In this document: piece by piece, positions 34,036-41,847 of the stretch | How positions within the stretch are numbered: position 1 is the first letter of the stretch | Layout of the letters: the number at the start of each line of letters is the position of its first letter | Assembly (NCBI RefSeq): GCF_025200925.1 | Contig: NZ_CP104174.1 | Coordinates: forward strand, 5,828,001-5,892,000 | Direction of reading: 5' to 3' | Length of the DNA: 64,000 bases | Source of the DNA: Bradyrhizobium sp. CB1015 | GTDB lineage: Bacteria > Pseudomonadota > Alphaproteobacteria > Rhizobiales > Xanthobacteraceae | The notes under the pieces: model-generated | The model's input: the letters and a program-made list of their open reading frames with translations, nothing else | What the model was told of the DNA's origin: nothing | Databases searched by the model: none | Program-made: the position numbers and the translations under genes

Positions 34036-35868
34036 TCACTCCGTCCCGGCCTCGAATGCCAGCAGCACGTTGCCGGCGACGCCGCTCCATTGGCCGTAGC
34101 CGGAATTGGTGTAGAGCATGCCGCCGGCGATGACGGGCCCGGGGCCGTCGATCGCGCCGCCATGGGCAGGGACCCCGTTCACCGCCTTGAAATCCCGCGC
34201 GGTGTCGAACTCCCAGAGCAGCTTGCCGTCGGTGGCGTAGGCGCGCAAGAATCCACTGACGCCGCCGGAGAACACGACGCCCGGGATCAGGCTCACCGCC
34301 GCCGAGAGCGCGGGGCTGCATTGCGGGCGCTCGCCGCAGGCAACCGGCGGTACCTCCATAACAACTCTGCCGCTGGCAAGATCGAGCCCGAACAGGCCGC
34401 CGCCTTGCGTGGAATCGAGCTGCCGCGTGCCGTCGCGCTTGAAACGCACGTCGGAGTTGGCGACATAGATGCGCTCGCCGTCCGCAGCCGAACCCCATTC
34501 GCTGCCGCCGAGCGCGCCGCCCTTCCCGATCCGGGTCTGCCACAGGATCTTGCCGCCATCGTCCGGATCGAGCGCATGCACGACGCCGGACTTCTGCGCG
34601 ATGGCAAGAATGCGCCTGCCGTCGCGCAAGGTGACGAGGATCGGCGACTGGCCGAAATCGTGATCGGGCCCGGGCTCGTCGGGACAATTGGTCTTGTCCA
34701 TGCCGAAACAGGCGACGACGAAGGCGTCCTTTGGCGTCGCCTGCTGCGTCCAGAGCAGCTTCCCGGTTGCGAGATCGAAAGCAAGGATCGCATCGGCGGT
34801 CGCAGCCGGCGGATTCGAATAGGAATTGCTGGTCGCGACATAGACCGCGCCCCGCTGCGCATCGATCGTCGGCGCCGACCAGATGGCGGCGCCGGACGGT
34901 CCGAACAGCTGCGTGCCCTTGGCATTCTTGCCGGTCGGATGCGGCATCTCGGGGATCGTGTACGCCTGCCAGATCATCTTGCCGGTCGCGGCCTGCAACG
35001 CCACCACGCTGCCGCGGAAGGTGCAGCATTCGTAAGAGGCTTGCGAGCCGGCGGCTTCCTCGAGTGAGGACACCGGTACGTAGAGCACACCTGAATGCAG
35101 CGTCGGCGCGCCGGTGATGCGTGCGGCGGCATGCTCCTCCACCTTGGTTTTCCAGATCAGCGCGCCCGTCAGCGCGTTCACCGCATAGGCGTTGGCGCGC
35201 AAATCCCCGAAGAAGATCGCGAACTGATCGGAGCCCGGAAGCGGCGCAAAGCTGATCGCGGCGCGCACCGCCGCATCAAGCGCCAACGTCCACAGCGTGC
35301 AGCCGCTTCGCGCATCGAGCGCGTGGACCTTGCGATCAGTGCCCCCGATGAACAGCATCCCGCCCACGATGGTGGGTGGCGCAAACGACACCGAGGCGCC
35401 GGGAAAGGCATAGGCCCATTTCAACCGCAAATGCGGCACCTGCGCCGCCGTCAGCCCGGCCATGTCGGCCGGCTGGAAGCGGCTGTTGTTGGCGTCAACG
35501 CCCCAACCGTTCCAGCGCGGGCCGTCGAGGGCTTGCGGAAAGCCGCTCGCCTGCTGCACGCAGCGGCCCTCCGCGTCGGCGGCGGCGCTGCCCGTCGGCA
35601 TCTTGCCGGTCACGAACGAGGCGATCGCCCGGCGTTCGGCATCGCTGCGGTCCTTCGCCATAGCCGCCATGCTGCCTGAGGTCAACGTCCCCAGCACGTG
35701 GTCGAACGACATCGCCTGCAGCGCGGCGCGACCCGGCATGCGGGCCTGCGCATCGCCGTCGTGGCATTGCGCGCAATGCGCGGCGTAGAGCGCGGCGCCT
35801 TCCTGCTGCGCCAGCGCCGGCGCGCTGCACCAGATCAACAACGCGGCCAAGACGGCACGTACGCTCAT
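34036..35868 (-). CDS. cytochrome c domain fused to PQQ-type beta-propeller (polyvinyl-alcohol-dehydrogenase-like)
   Basis: A 610-residue secreted protein. Signal peptide MSVRAVLAALLIWCSAPALA, a short cytochrome c domain with Cys32-x-x-Cys35-His36 (HCAQCHDGDA) and a possible distal Met ligand, then a propeller with repeated W-like blades (LDARSGCTLW, LTGALIWKT, DLATGKLLWTQ, DDGGKILWQT, TDGKLLWEF). This layout matches periplasmic quinoprotein dehydrogenases of the polyvinyl-alcohol/PQQ group with built-in electron transfer. Substrate unknown. The ATG at 35868 begins the signal peptide and follows GGAG. Alone in its unit. Confidence 0.88.
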   Translation of the reverse strand: MSVRAVLAALLIWCSAPALAQQEGAALYAAHCAQCHDGDAQARMPGRAALQAMSFDHVLGTLTSGSMAAMAKDRSDAERRAIASFVTGKMPTGSAAADAEGRCVQQASGFPQALDGPRWNGWGVDANNSRFQPADMAGLTAAQVPHLRLKWAYAFPGASVSFAPPTIVGGMLFIGGTDRKVHALDARSGCTLWTLALDAAVRAAISFAPLPGSDQFAIFFGDLRANAYAVNALTGALIWKTKVEEHAAARITGAPTLHSGVLYVPVSSLEEAAGSQASYECCTFRGSVVALQAATGKMIWQAYTIPEMPHPTGKNAKGTQLFGPSGAAIWSAPTIDAQRGAVYVATSNSYSNPPAATADAILAFDLATGKLLWTQQATPKDAFVVACFGMDKTNCPDEPGPDHDFGQSPILVTLRDGRRILAIAQKSGVVHALDPDDGGKILWQTRIGKGGALGGSEWGSAADGERIYVANSDVRFKRDGTRQLDSTQGGGLFGLDLASGRVVMEVPPVACGERPQCSPALSAAVSLIPGVVFSGGVSGFLRAYATDGKLLWEFDTARDFKAVNGVPAHGGAIDGPGPVIAGGMLYTNSGYGQWSGVAGNVLLAFEAGTE

Positions 35869-35962
35869 GGTGGGCTCCGGCATGCGAGGGCAGATCGCTT
35901 CACGCAACCTGAAGTCTATCCCCGGCGCGATGGCGGGTGCAATCGACGTTGTGCCGCCGCCG

Positions 35963-36676
35963 TCACACAGCCGCGGCCATGCGGATAGGATCGGACAATT
36001 CGTCAAGCCGCCAGAGACCGAGGCTCTTGTCGCGCCAGCCGCCACCACCCTCCTCGCAACGCTCGTCGATCAACGCGAGCGGTCCCGGCCAGCCGAACGG
36101 CGCCTTCTCCATGTTCAGCGCCCGCCAGTCGCCGTCCTCGCAATCGTGGTTGTCGTCCCATTCCGGAAACGTCGTGACGAGGAGATATTGCGCGCCGCTC
36201 TCGCGAAAGCGGGCGGTGGCGCGGGCAATGTTCTGAAAGCTCAGATGCACCAGACAGTCCCGGCACAGGATCAAATCAGCGCGCGGCAGCGAGTCACGCG
36301 TGATGTCGGCAACCAGGAATCGGCCGGCGAGTTCGCCGTCCGCCACACGCCGGTTGTTGGCGGCGATCAGCGAGGGCACGATATCGATGCCGATATAGTC
36401 GAGGTCGAGCTTGACGCGGCGGATCCAACCCGCATCGCCGCAAGGTGCATCGAGCAGCGAGCGCACGCCGAGCCGCTGCAGCAAAGGCGGAAGCGCGTCC
36501 CGGATGGCCGCAGTGGCCAGGTCCTCCGAGCCGAGGCCCGACACCGAGCCGGCAGCGCCCCAGAGGTTCGTGCGCTCGATCCGCTCGAACCGCGCGGCGA
36601 GATCGAGCCCTGAGAAATTGGCACGGTCGGCGACGAAGCGCTCGTGGGCGAGCACAGGGGGACGATCGGCGATCAT
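35963..36676 (-). CDS. class I SAM-dependent methyltransferase
   Basis: A 237-residue protein. RSLLDAPCGDAGWI is the SAM-binding motif I, YIGIDIVPSLI the acidic strand-2 end, and ADLILCRDCLVHLS the motif IV region. Substrate specificity cannot be inferred. It follows the cytochrome/propeller gene in the same direction, upstream of it by 94 bases, so they may be co-transcribed. Confidence 0.88.
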   Translation of the reverse strand: MIADRPPVLAHERFVADRANFSGLDLAARFERIERTNLWGAAGSVSGLGSEDLATAAIRDALPPLLQRLGVRSLLDAPCGDAGWIRRVKLDLDYIGIDIVPSLIAANNRRVADGELAGRFLVADITRDSLPRADLILCRDCLVHLSFQNIARATARFRESGAQYLLVTTFPEWDDNHDCEDGDWRALNMEKAPFGWPGPLALIDERCEEGGGGWRDKSLGLWRLDELSDPIRMAAAV

Positions 36677-36778
36677 TGAGCGAGCCTTTCCGGCGCAGGC
36701 ACACTATACAACCCAGGCGAACTGTTCGAAATTGCCCGGCAGCAAACCTACGCGCGTTATTCGTCTCGTCCAGATCCC

Positions 36779-36892
36779 ATGCGCTCCACCACTCCGAAAG
36801 AGAAGGCCAAGATCGTCGCCGGCGCGGTGACGGCCGTCGTCATGACGGCCATGCTGTTCGTGTTCGCGCTCGGCCTTGTGCTGCCGCACTAG
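36779..36892 (+). CDS. 37-residue single-pass membrane peptide
   Basis: Starts MRSTTPKEKAKIVAGAVTAV and ends with a hydrophobic helix and LVLPH. It resembles the many short membrane peptides of this group of bacteria. No strong ribosome-binding site is seen, but composition (basic N-terminus, single clean helix) is convincing. Function unknown. Confidence 0.55.
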   Translation: MRSTTPKEKAKIVAGAVTAVVMTAMLFVFALGLVLPH

Positions 36893-36936
36893 GCGCGATC
36901 TCGAGCCCCTGTTTTCGCATCGAAAATCGCCGCCCC

Positions 36937-36961
36937 GGAACCGGCTCCGGCGTCAACCGTT
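36937..36961 (+). promoter_or_regulatory. EcfG-type (general stress) promoter
   Basis: GGAAC (36937-36941), a 16-base spacer and CGTT (36958-36961) match the EcfG consensus exactly. The ATG of the 35-residue exported peptide lies 36 bases after the -10 element. Confidence 0.6.
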
Positions 36962-36996
36962 GTCGGCGCATGCGGATTCAGGAAGAAAACCGAAAC

Positions 36997-37104
36997 ATGA
37001 TTCTGCTCGCCACGGTGACGCTGTGCTGTAGCGCCGTGGCCGGGGACGTTGGCACTGTTCGAGCCGATGCGGGGACCGGCTTCCGATACGCGGGCCGCCG
37101 ATAG
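36997..37104 (+). CDS. 35-residue exported peptide, probable stress gene
   Basis: MILLATVTLCCSAVAG is a short signal-like hydrophobic stretch; the remainder, DVGTVRADAGTGFRYAGRR, is hydrophilic. An in-frame ATG at 36970 would add nine residues but would lie only 8 bases after the -10 element of the EcfG-type promoter, so 36997 (with AGGAAG upstream) is preferred. Function unknown. A further 30-codon GTG frame (37109-37201) follows it and is weaker. Confidence 0.45.
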   Translation: MILLATVTLCCSAVAGDVGTVRADAGTGFRYAGRR

Positions 37105-37204
37105 AGCCGTGATCGACCTCACCACACGCACGCCTGCTCAGATCCCGGTTCGGGTGGTCGGCGCGCCGTTCGAGCCCAACGTCAATCCGCGCGAGCGGTA
37201 GCGC

Positions 37205-37369
37205 TCACCTCGGCGAGGCCTTCGCGCCCTCCTCGGGCCGGCCGTGGACACGCGCCAATTCCTCGACAAACGCGATCACCTCCGCCCGCTTGTCGGGCGG
37301 CAGCGTCAGGAACGCGCGGATGAGCCTGAGGCCCTCCGCCTCGCCCGGGCGTTCTTTCGATGCATCCAT
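37205..37369 (-). CDS. 54-residue helical protein, function unknown
   Basis: MDASKERPGEAEGLRLIRAF then LTLPPDKRAEVIAFVEELAR forms two amphipathic helices with a charged tail. The second helix pattern (LPPDKRAEVI-FVEEL) resembles the C-terminal segment of small XRE-like regulators, but no DNA-binding helix-turn-helix is present. Codon use is normal. It is divergent from the 37471 gene. Confidence 0.65.
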   Translation of the reverse strand: MDASKERPGEAEGLRLIRAFLTLPPDKRAEVIAFVEELARVHGRPEEGAKASPR

Positions 37370-37470
37370 CTGCCCAGTGTCGGGCCACCGGGAAAAATAT
37401 GCAATCCCTTTGCAAACAGCCTTGATTCGAAGCAGCCGCTTTGCTGGAATATGCGCGGCTGAGGTGGATC

Positions 37471-37863
37471 ATGAAATGGATCAGGGAGCGCGACGCACTG
37501 ATCGCGCAGACACTGGCCTTCGTCCAATCCGTGACCGGCAGGAAGGATGACGTCCTTCAGCCGGAGACGCCCGTATCTGGCCCCGCCGGCGCGGTGGAGA
37601 TCGTCACCGTCGAGGCGATCGCCGTCGAGATCGGACCGCCGCAAGCCCCCCTTCCGCAGCGGCCCGCGCCTCTGCCGCCGCGGACGAGCGGCGATTTCCG
37701 CAGCGAGATGCAGGCCCGCATCGCCAACTTCCGTAAGCACCAGGAACGCTTCGAGCGCGAACGTGAGGAATATTGTGCGGCGACCCTGACCAAGTTGCGT
37801 GCCGCCATCGGCGACGCCTCCGGCCCACCGGCCGAAAAAAAAGCCGCCCGGCCGGGGACCTAA
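37471..37863 (+). CDS. coiled-coil-type small protein, function unknown
   Basis: A 130-residue protein: MKWIRERDALIAQTLAFVQS, a Pro-rich middle (PPQAPLPQRPAPLPPRT), and a charged helix (MQARIANFRKHQERFERER). GAGG precedes the ATG; a TTG ten codons upstream is also possible. Cytoplasmic, probably partly disordered. Its end overlaps the convergent 35-residue frame. Confidence 0.6.
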   Translation: MKWIRERDALIAQTLAFVQSVTGRKDDVLQPETPVSGPAGAVEIVTVEAIAVEIGPPQAPLPQRPAPLPPRTSGDFRSEMQARIANFRKHQERFEREREEYCAATLTKLRAAIGDASGPPAEKKAARPGT

Positions 37864-37967
37864 AGCCAGGACCAGACCAGCCAGAGATTGGCCGCGCAGG
37901 CGCCGAAAAGCGCCAGCGTGAGCGGCAGGAGCATGTGCCCGCAGGATGTCTTCAGGTCGCTCGTCAT
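37860..37967 (-). CDS. possible 35-residue membrane peptide
   Basis: MTSDLKTSCGHMLLPLTLAL followed by FGACAANLWLVWSWL: a single hydrophobic helix with a Trp-rich end. Its stop overlaps the stop of the converging gene by four bases. No strong ribosome-binding site. Composition supports a real membrane peptide but evidence is limited. Confidence 0.4.
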   Translation of the reverse strand: MTSDLKTSCGHMLLPLTLALFGACAANLWLVWSWL

Positions 37968-38091
37968 GGCGCAAAACATCCGCTGATTCCGGCCGACGAG
38001 TCCCAGGGATTCTTTTTTTCGGGATTTAGGACTCGTTAAGGACTCAAGGCCCACCCCGCCATGATCACGGCCCCGTGATCGGCCGGCGGCC

Positions 38092-38117
38092 GGAACCCCT
38101 TACCCCATGAGCTCGTT
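38092..38117 (+). promoter_or_regulatory. EcfG-type (general stress) promoter
   Basis: GGAAC (38092-38096), a 17-base spacer and CGTT (38114-38117) match the consensus exactly; the ATG of the next gene lies 27 bases after the -10 element. Confidence 0.6.
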
Positions 38118-38143
38118 AACGGGCATTCTTGGAGTTGGGATGC

Positions 38144-38398
38144 ATGCCCTACGCCCTCTTCTGCAACGACGCCCAGATCAGCAAGGCCTATCCGAGTGAG
38201 GCCGACGTCTGGAAGCTCGCCCAGCGAAGCGGTCTCGTCGTGGACGTGACCGCGGACGACGAGCGGCCGGGACCGCGCCGGGTGCTCGACAACGACTACA
38301 AGATCGAGCCGTGCCAGGCGGCCCAGGGCGAGGACCCCGCCAAGAACAAGGCGGAGGCCGATCAGCAGTCGAGGATGGAGCTCGAGCTGAATTCCTGA
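38144..38398 (+). CDS. small conserved-type protein under EcfG-type promoter
   Basis: An 84-residue acidic, soluble protein: MPYALFCNDAQISKAYPSEA, WKLAQRSGLVVDV, then RRVLDNDYKIEPC and a charged tail. The pattern (strand, helix, strand) suggests a small folded domain, unrecognised. The ATG at 38144 is in frame and follows GGAG. Expression under general stress is predicted from the promoter at 38092-38117. Confidence 0.65.
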   Translation: MPYALFCNDAQISKAYPSEADVWKLAQRSGLVVDVTADDERPGPRRVLDNDYKIEPCQAAQGEDPAKNKAEADQQSRMELELNS

Positions 38399-38425
38399 AC
38401 TCCGGCGCGGAGCCGGAGCGAAAGC

Positions 38426-38668
38426 TCAGGGGGTAGCGGCCGCAAGCGAGGCCTGCTCGCCTGGCATCGGCACGCAGGCCTTGCGGCGGTGCAGCCCGCG
38501 GATGGCGCCGGTGACCTTCAGCACCTTGCCCGACGGACAGGAGGCGTCCTTGACGAAGGCCACCTCATACGGTGCCAACATCAGAGGCTCGGATTTGAGG
38601 ATTGTCTGTGCAGAGCACGGCAGGCAGGAGAAGCACGAGAGCACCACTGCCGACACCAAGATACGCAT
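38426..38668 (-). CDS. small exported protein, function unknown
   Basis: An 80-residue protein: signal peptide MRILVSAVVLSCFSCLPCSA, then QTILKSEPLMLAPYEVAFVK and a Cys-containing, basic C-terminus (CPSGKVLKVTGAIRGLHRRK, ACVPM). The two mature Cys may form a disulphide. The frame is open to 38737, but MRILV begins the signal peptide. An EcfG-like promoter with short spacing lies 35 bases upstream. Confidence 0.65.
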   Translation of the reverse strand: MRILVSAVVLSCFSCLPCSAQTILKSEPLMLAPYEVAFVKDASCPSGKVLKVTGAIRGLHRRKACVPMPGEQASLAAATP

Positions 38669-38702
38669 GTCCGTCGTCCCACCTGCCCGGTAATTGTCAT
38701 AT

Positions 38703-38726
38703 AACGCGTTCCGGAGCGCGAGTTCC
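38703..38726 (-). promoter_or_regulatory. EcfG-like promoter, non-ideal spacing
   Basis: On the minus strand GGAAC (38726-38722) and CGTT (38706-38703) are 15 bases apart, one base short of the usual range. Position relative to the exported-protein start (38668) is right. Confidence 0.35.
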
Positions 38727-38867
38727 GTAAATCGCAAAAAATTATTTTTGCTTTACGCCAGCCCCATGACGCGCGTGAGAAGGCGCGCCAGCATCGTTTG
38801 CAAGCAAATGACGCGCCAGATGGTTCACGGAATGCAAAGAAGGCGCCGCCAGGCGCCAGATCGGGCA

Positions 38868-38893
38868 AACGAAAGGCCGGCGAGCCGGCCTTC
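38868..38893 (-). terminator. probable intrinsic terminator of the porin-like gene
   Basis: On the minus strand AAGGCCGG (38892-38885) pairs with CCGGCCTT (38880-38873) around CTCG, followed by TCGTTTG. It lies 25 bases after the porin-like gene stop. Confidence 0.55.
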
Positions 38894-38917
38894 GTCAGGT
38901 TGGATCGGCGCTGGCGG

Positions 38918-39625
38918 TCAGTAGCGCGAGGCCGCCGGGCCGCCCCAGCCAAAGCGGTAGTTCACACCGGCCTTGACGGTATGCTCGTCCTCCCGGCCGC
39001 GAACGCCGACGATGTCGGCCGGGCCGGAGGTGAAGGTGGTGCTGCCGAAATTGTAATACTGGTACTCGGCCTTGGCCGACCAGTTCGGCGCGAACATGTA
39101 TTCGAGGCCGGCGCCGACGGTATAGCCGTCCTTGTTGTTGCCGGTGGTGGTGAAGGCCTGCGGCACCCCGGCGATGTTCACGCCAAGGCCGTTATTCCGC
39201 CAGGCATAACCGCCCTTGGCGTAAAGCAGCGTCGGTCCCCAGGTGTAGCCGACGCGACCGGTCACCGACCCGATCTGGTCGGTGTTGGAGGTCACCTGGG
39301 TACCCAGCGGGAAGGTAACGCCGTTGTTGTTGGTCGGCAGCCAGGAATACTGGGCCTCGATACCCACCACCCAGTTGGGCGCGAACTGGTAGTCGAAGCC
39401 GCCCTGCACGCCGCCAAGGAAGCGGGCGTCGCTCGACCGGAAGCTGTTGTCGCCGACAAACGCGCCGCCGACATGGCCGCCGATGTAGAAACCGGTCCAG
39501 TTGTAGATCACCTGCGGCGGCGTGTAGACTGGAGCCTTGGTGTAGGTGCGCGGCTGAATGTCGGCGGCTGCGGCCGGCGCGGCCAGCGCAAGCAGAGCTG
39601 CTGCCCCCAGCAAGATCGACTTCAT
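38918..39625 (-). CDS. outer membrane beta-barrel protein, Omp25/Omp31-like
   Basis: A 235-residue protein. Signal peptide MKSILLGAAALLALAAPAAA; mature part has WTGFYIGGHVGGAF, GGVQGGFDYQFAPNWVVGIE, GRVGYTWGPTLLYAKGGYAW and the closing KAGVNYRFGWGGPAASRY, the eight-stranded barrel pattern of rhizobial Omp25/RopB-like proteins. Located in the outer membrane; a structural role is typical. The ATG at 39625 starts the signal peptide. Monocistronic with a terminator. Confidence 0.9.
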   Translation of the reverse strand: MKSILLGAAALLALAAPAAAADIQPRTYTKAPVYTPPQVIYNWTGFYIGGHVGGAFVGDNSFRSSDARFLGGVQGGFDYQFAPNWVVGIEAQYSWLPTNNNGVTFPLGTQVTSNTDQIGSVTGRVGYTWGPTLLYAKGGYAWRNNGLGVNIAGVPQAFTTTGNNKDGYTVGAGLEYMFAPNWSAKAEYQYYNFGSTTFTSGPADIVGVRGREDEHTVKAGVNYRFGWGGPAASRY

Positions 39626-39912
39626 GATCGTCCCCGTTCTTTCATTTACGACACTCGGGAAACAACGTGGCGTGAATTGGGTTGCTTCGCGGCAATGCCG
39701 GAACGTTGATCGTTCGTGACTGTGACGGGTCGGCAACAACACGATTTTGTTCCGTCAAGTCGCGCTGCACCGGCTGTTTTTGTCGCCAGCGCAAGGCCCC
39801 GCCGTAACGATTTGTCGCAAGTCGAAACCACCCCGTTCAAAGCTCGCCGAAATGTGATCCAGCGGCTCCGGCTGCTTCTGTGTAGCACCGGGCGATGAAG
39901 GCGGGCTTTGCG

Positions 39913-40335
39913 CTACCGCGTCATCTTTTCCAGTTCCGGAAAGGGTGCGTAAACCGCACCGGCGCAGAGATCGCTGGTCTGGTCCACCACACGATCCGCA
40001 CGGCCGTTGACGAAGATCACGGCCCGCTCGCGCACACCCTTGTAAGTGCCATCGGTCTCGCGCGGGGTGAAGTGCAGGCAACTCACATAGAACTGCCGGC
40101 CGCCGACCTCGCGCTGTACCGGCTCGGCCATGCCGGCATTGCGCACGCCGACCGGATTGTTGAGATAGGCCCGCATCAACGCCACCGTGTCGCTCCGGAA
40201 ATTGTCAGGAAACGGCTGCGGCCCACCGGCCTGGGTCCCGCCCATGAAAGTCGGACGGTCACCGTCGCTGCCAAAACATGCCGCAAGCGCCAGCGGCAAC
40301 GCCAGGATCACCGCATATCTCGCCAATCGCCCCAC
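39913..40335 (-). CDS. lipoprotein, function unknown
   Basis: From a GTG at 40335 (preceded by GGAGAG) the 140-residue protein begins VGRLARYAVILALPLALAAC, a lipoprotein signal with LAAC lipobox. The mature part contains DNFRSDTVALMRAYLNNPV and REVGGRQFYVSCLHFTPRET, with Asp after the acylated Cys absent, so outer-membrane sorting is possible. No domain recognised. An upstream extension in the same frame lacks a signal. Confidence 0.7.
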   Translation of the reverse strand: MGRLARYAVILALPLALAACFGSDGDRPTFMGGTQAGGPQPFPDNFRSDTVALMRAYLNNPVGVRNAGMAEPVQREVGGRQFYVSCLHFTPRETDGTYKGVRERAVIFVNGRADRVVDQTSDLCAGAVYAPFPELEKMTR

Positions 40336-40539
40336 AGGCCCAGCTCTCCGCTCGAACAGATCAGGAGACGTTCTAGCCCCTGGCCTGGATGAAGGGAATT
40401 CGCTTGCAGAGACGCAAACAGCGCACCGGCCAGCCGCCGACGCCTCGCGCTTCCGCACGAGGCGTGGCAACGGGCCAGGCCTGACGTCCGCGCGCGGCGG
40501 CGGGGCAATGCCAAGGATGCCGCCGCGCGGGATCCGTCG

Positions 40540-40950
40540 TCAGTTGCGCTTATCTGACGTTGCGGGCTTGGTCACATCCGGCTGCGCCTTCTGGGCATCC
40601 TTGGCCGTGACCTGCTTGTGGTGATGGCGATGCTTGCGCACGGTCTTGTGCTCGTCGGTGGTGACCGCGGCGTTCGCGTTCATCGCCTTCGACTTGCCAT
40701 CCACCTTGGCGTCCGCCTTGACGTCGGGAGCCTTCACGTTCGTCGTCTTCACGTCCGTCTTGGCGTCGGTCGTCTTGGCGTCGGCCTTGACGCCGGCTTC
40801 CGGTTTCGCGGCACTGGTCGCCGCCTTGGTCTGGCTCTGGTCGGCCTTGATCACCGGAGCGGTCGTGGTGGTCTTGCCGGCCTCGGCAGCGAAGGCCGGG
40901 GCTGCAATCACGGACGTTGCGAGCAAGGCTGCAGAAATGGTCTTCAACAT
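40540..40950 (-). CDS. exported Lys/Ala/Asp-rich protein with His cluster
   Basis: A 136-residue protein: signal peptide MLKTISAALLATSVIAAPAF, then repeats of the type DAKTTDAKTDVKTTNVKAPD and a short KHRHHHK cluster. It is almost certainly disordered in the periplasm. The composition recalls acid-shock-like and small stress proteins; the His run could bind metal. Function unknown. Confidence 0.75.
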   Translation of the reverse strand: MLKTISAALLATSVIAAPAFAAEAGKTTTTAPVIKADQSQTKAATSAAKPEAGVKADAKTTDAKTDVKTTNVKAPDVKADAKVDGKSKAMNANAAVTTDEHKTVRKHRHHHKQVTAKDAQKAQPDVTKPATSDKRN

Positions 40951-41198
40951 GGTGGTCTCCTCTTGGAAGATCTTCAGGCGGCGCCCTCTCGCCTACCCAT
41001 CGATCGTGGGTGGAGCCTAGGCGGGGGGCACTGAACCCAGTCTGAAGCCCTCAGCAGGCTTTCGTTCATCTCGATGACAAGTTTGTCATCCGCGGCCGGG
41101 CGAATAGATCGTGCGAAGCGGGAATGTTTTTGCCCGAGAGGTGTTCCGGTCTTCGGGCAATCGTGTAGGATCGCCACGTTCCATACGGGAGAACTTAA

Positions 41199-41741
41199 AT
41201 GCGCAAACTCTCAACGCTCGTTGTGCCTGGACTCGTCGCCGTGACGCTCGCGGCCGCGCCGGTGCTGTCCAGCGCGTATGCCGCGGGCGGCGATTCCCCT
41301 TCGTCGCCGCCGAGCTCGGACTCCTCGACCAAGAAGGGCAAGAAGAAGAGCTCTTCCGTTAGCGACCCCAAGTTCCTCGCGGCCTATCGCACGGCCTACG
41401 CGGCGATCTACGACAAGCACGATTACACGGGCGCGATCGACCAGCTGAAGTCGCTCAAGCGCGACGACGTCGCCGACGTCGCCAACCTGATCGGTTACTC
41501 CTATCGCAAGCTCGGCGACTACCAATCGTCGAAGGTCTATTATGAGCTGGCGCTGAAGGACGATCCGAACCACGTCCGCACCTGGCAATATTACGGCCTC
41601 TGGCAGCTCGAGCAGGGCAACCGCGAGCAGGCGCAATATCACCTCAACAAGATCGCCTCGCTCGCCGGCACCGGCAGCTCGGAGTATCGCTCGCTGGCCG
41701 AAGCGCTCGACAAGCCGACCGGCGCGACGCTCGTCTACTGA
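41199..41741 (+). CDS. exported TPR-repeat protein
   Basis: A 180-residue protein: signal peptide ending SSAYAA, a Ser/Lys-rich linker (KKGKKKSSS), and two TPR units: YDKHDYTGAIDQLKSLK, then NLIGYSYRKLGDYQSSKVYY and YYGLWQLEQGNREQAQYHL. A periplasmic protein-protein scaffold is likely. The ATG at 41199 begins the signal peptide. A terminator follows at 41767-41798. Confidence 0.85.
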   Translation: MRKLSTLVVPGLVAVTLAAAPVLSSAYAAGGDSPSSPPSSDSSTKKGKKKSSSVSDPKFLAAYRTAYAAIYDKHDYTGAIDQLKSLKRDDVADVANLIGYSYRKLGDYQSSKVYYELALKDDPNHVRTWQYYGLWQLEQGNREQAQYHLNKIASLAGTGSSEYRSLAEALDKPTGATLVY

Positions 41742-41766
41742 TCATTGCATCTTTGACCGAAGCGGG

Positions 41767-41798
41767 CGGGCACAACCTCAGGGTTGTGCCCGTTCTGC
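41767..41798 (+). terminator. intrinsic terminator after the TPR gene
   Basis: CGGGCACAACC (41767-41777) pairs perfectly with GGTTGTGCCCG (41782-41792) around TCAG, followed by TTCTGC. The T-run is poor, but an 11-base perfect stem 26 bases after the stop is convincing. Confidence 0.7.
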
Positions 41799-41847
41799 GC
41801 TTTCGGCTAGCCTCTCGCACCAATCTCCCTCGCAAACCGGTAGCGCA

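Noticed and set aside
37109..37201. 30-codon GTG frame after the exported peptide
   Set aside because: No ribosome-binding site or recognisable feature; too short to support alone.
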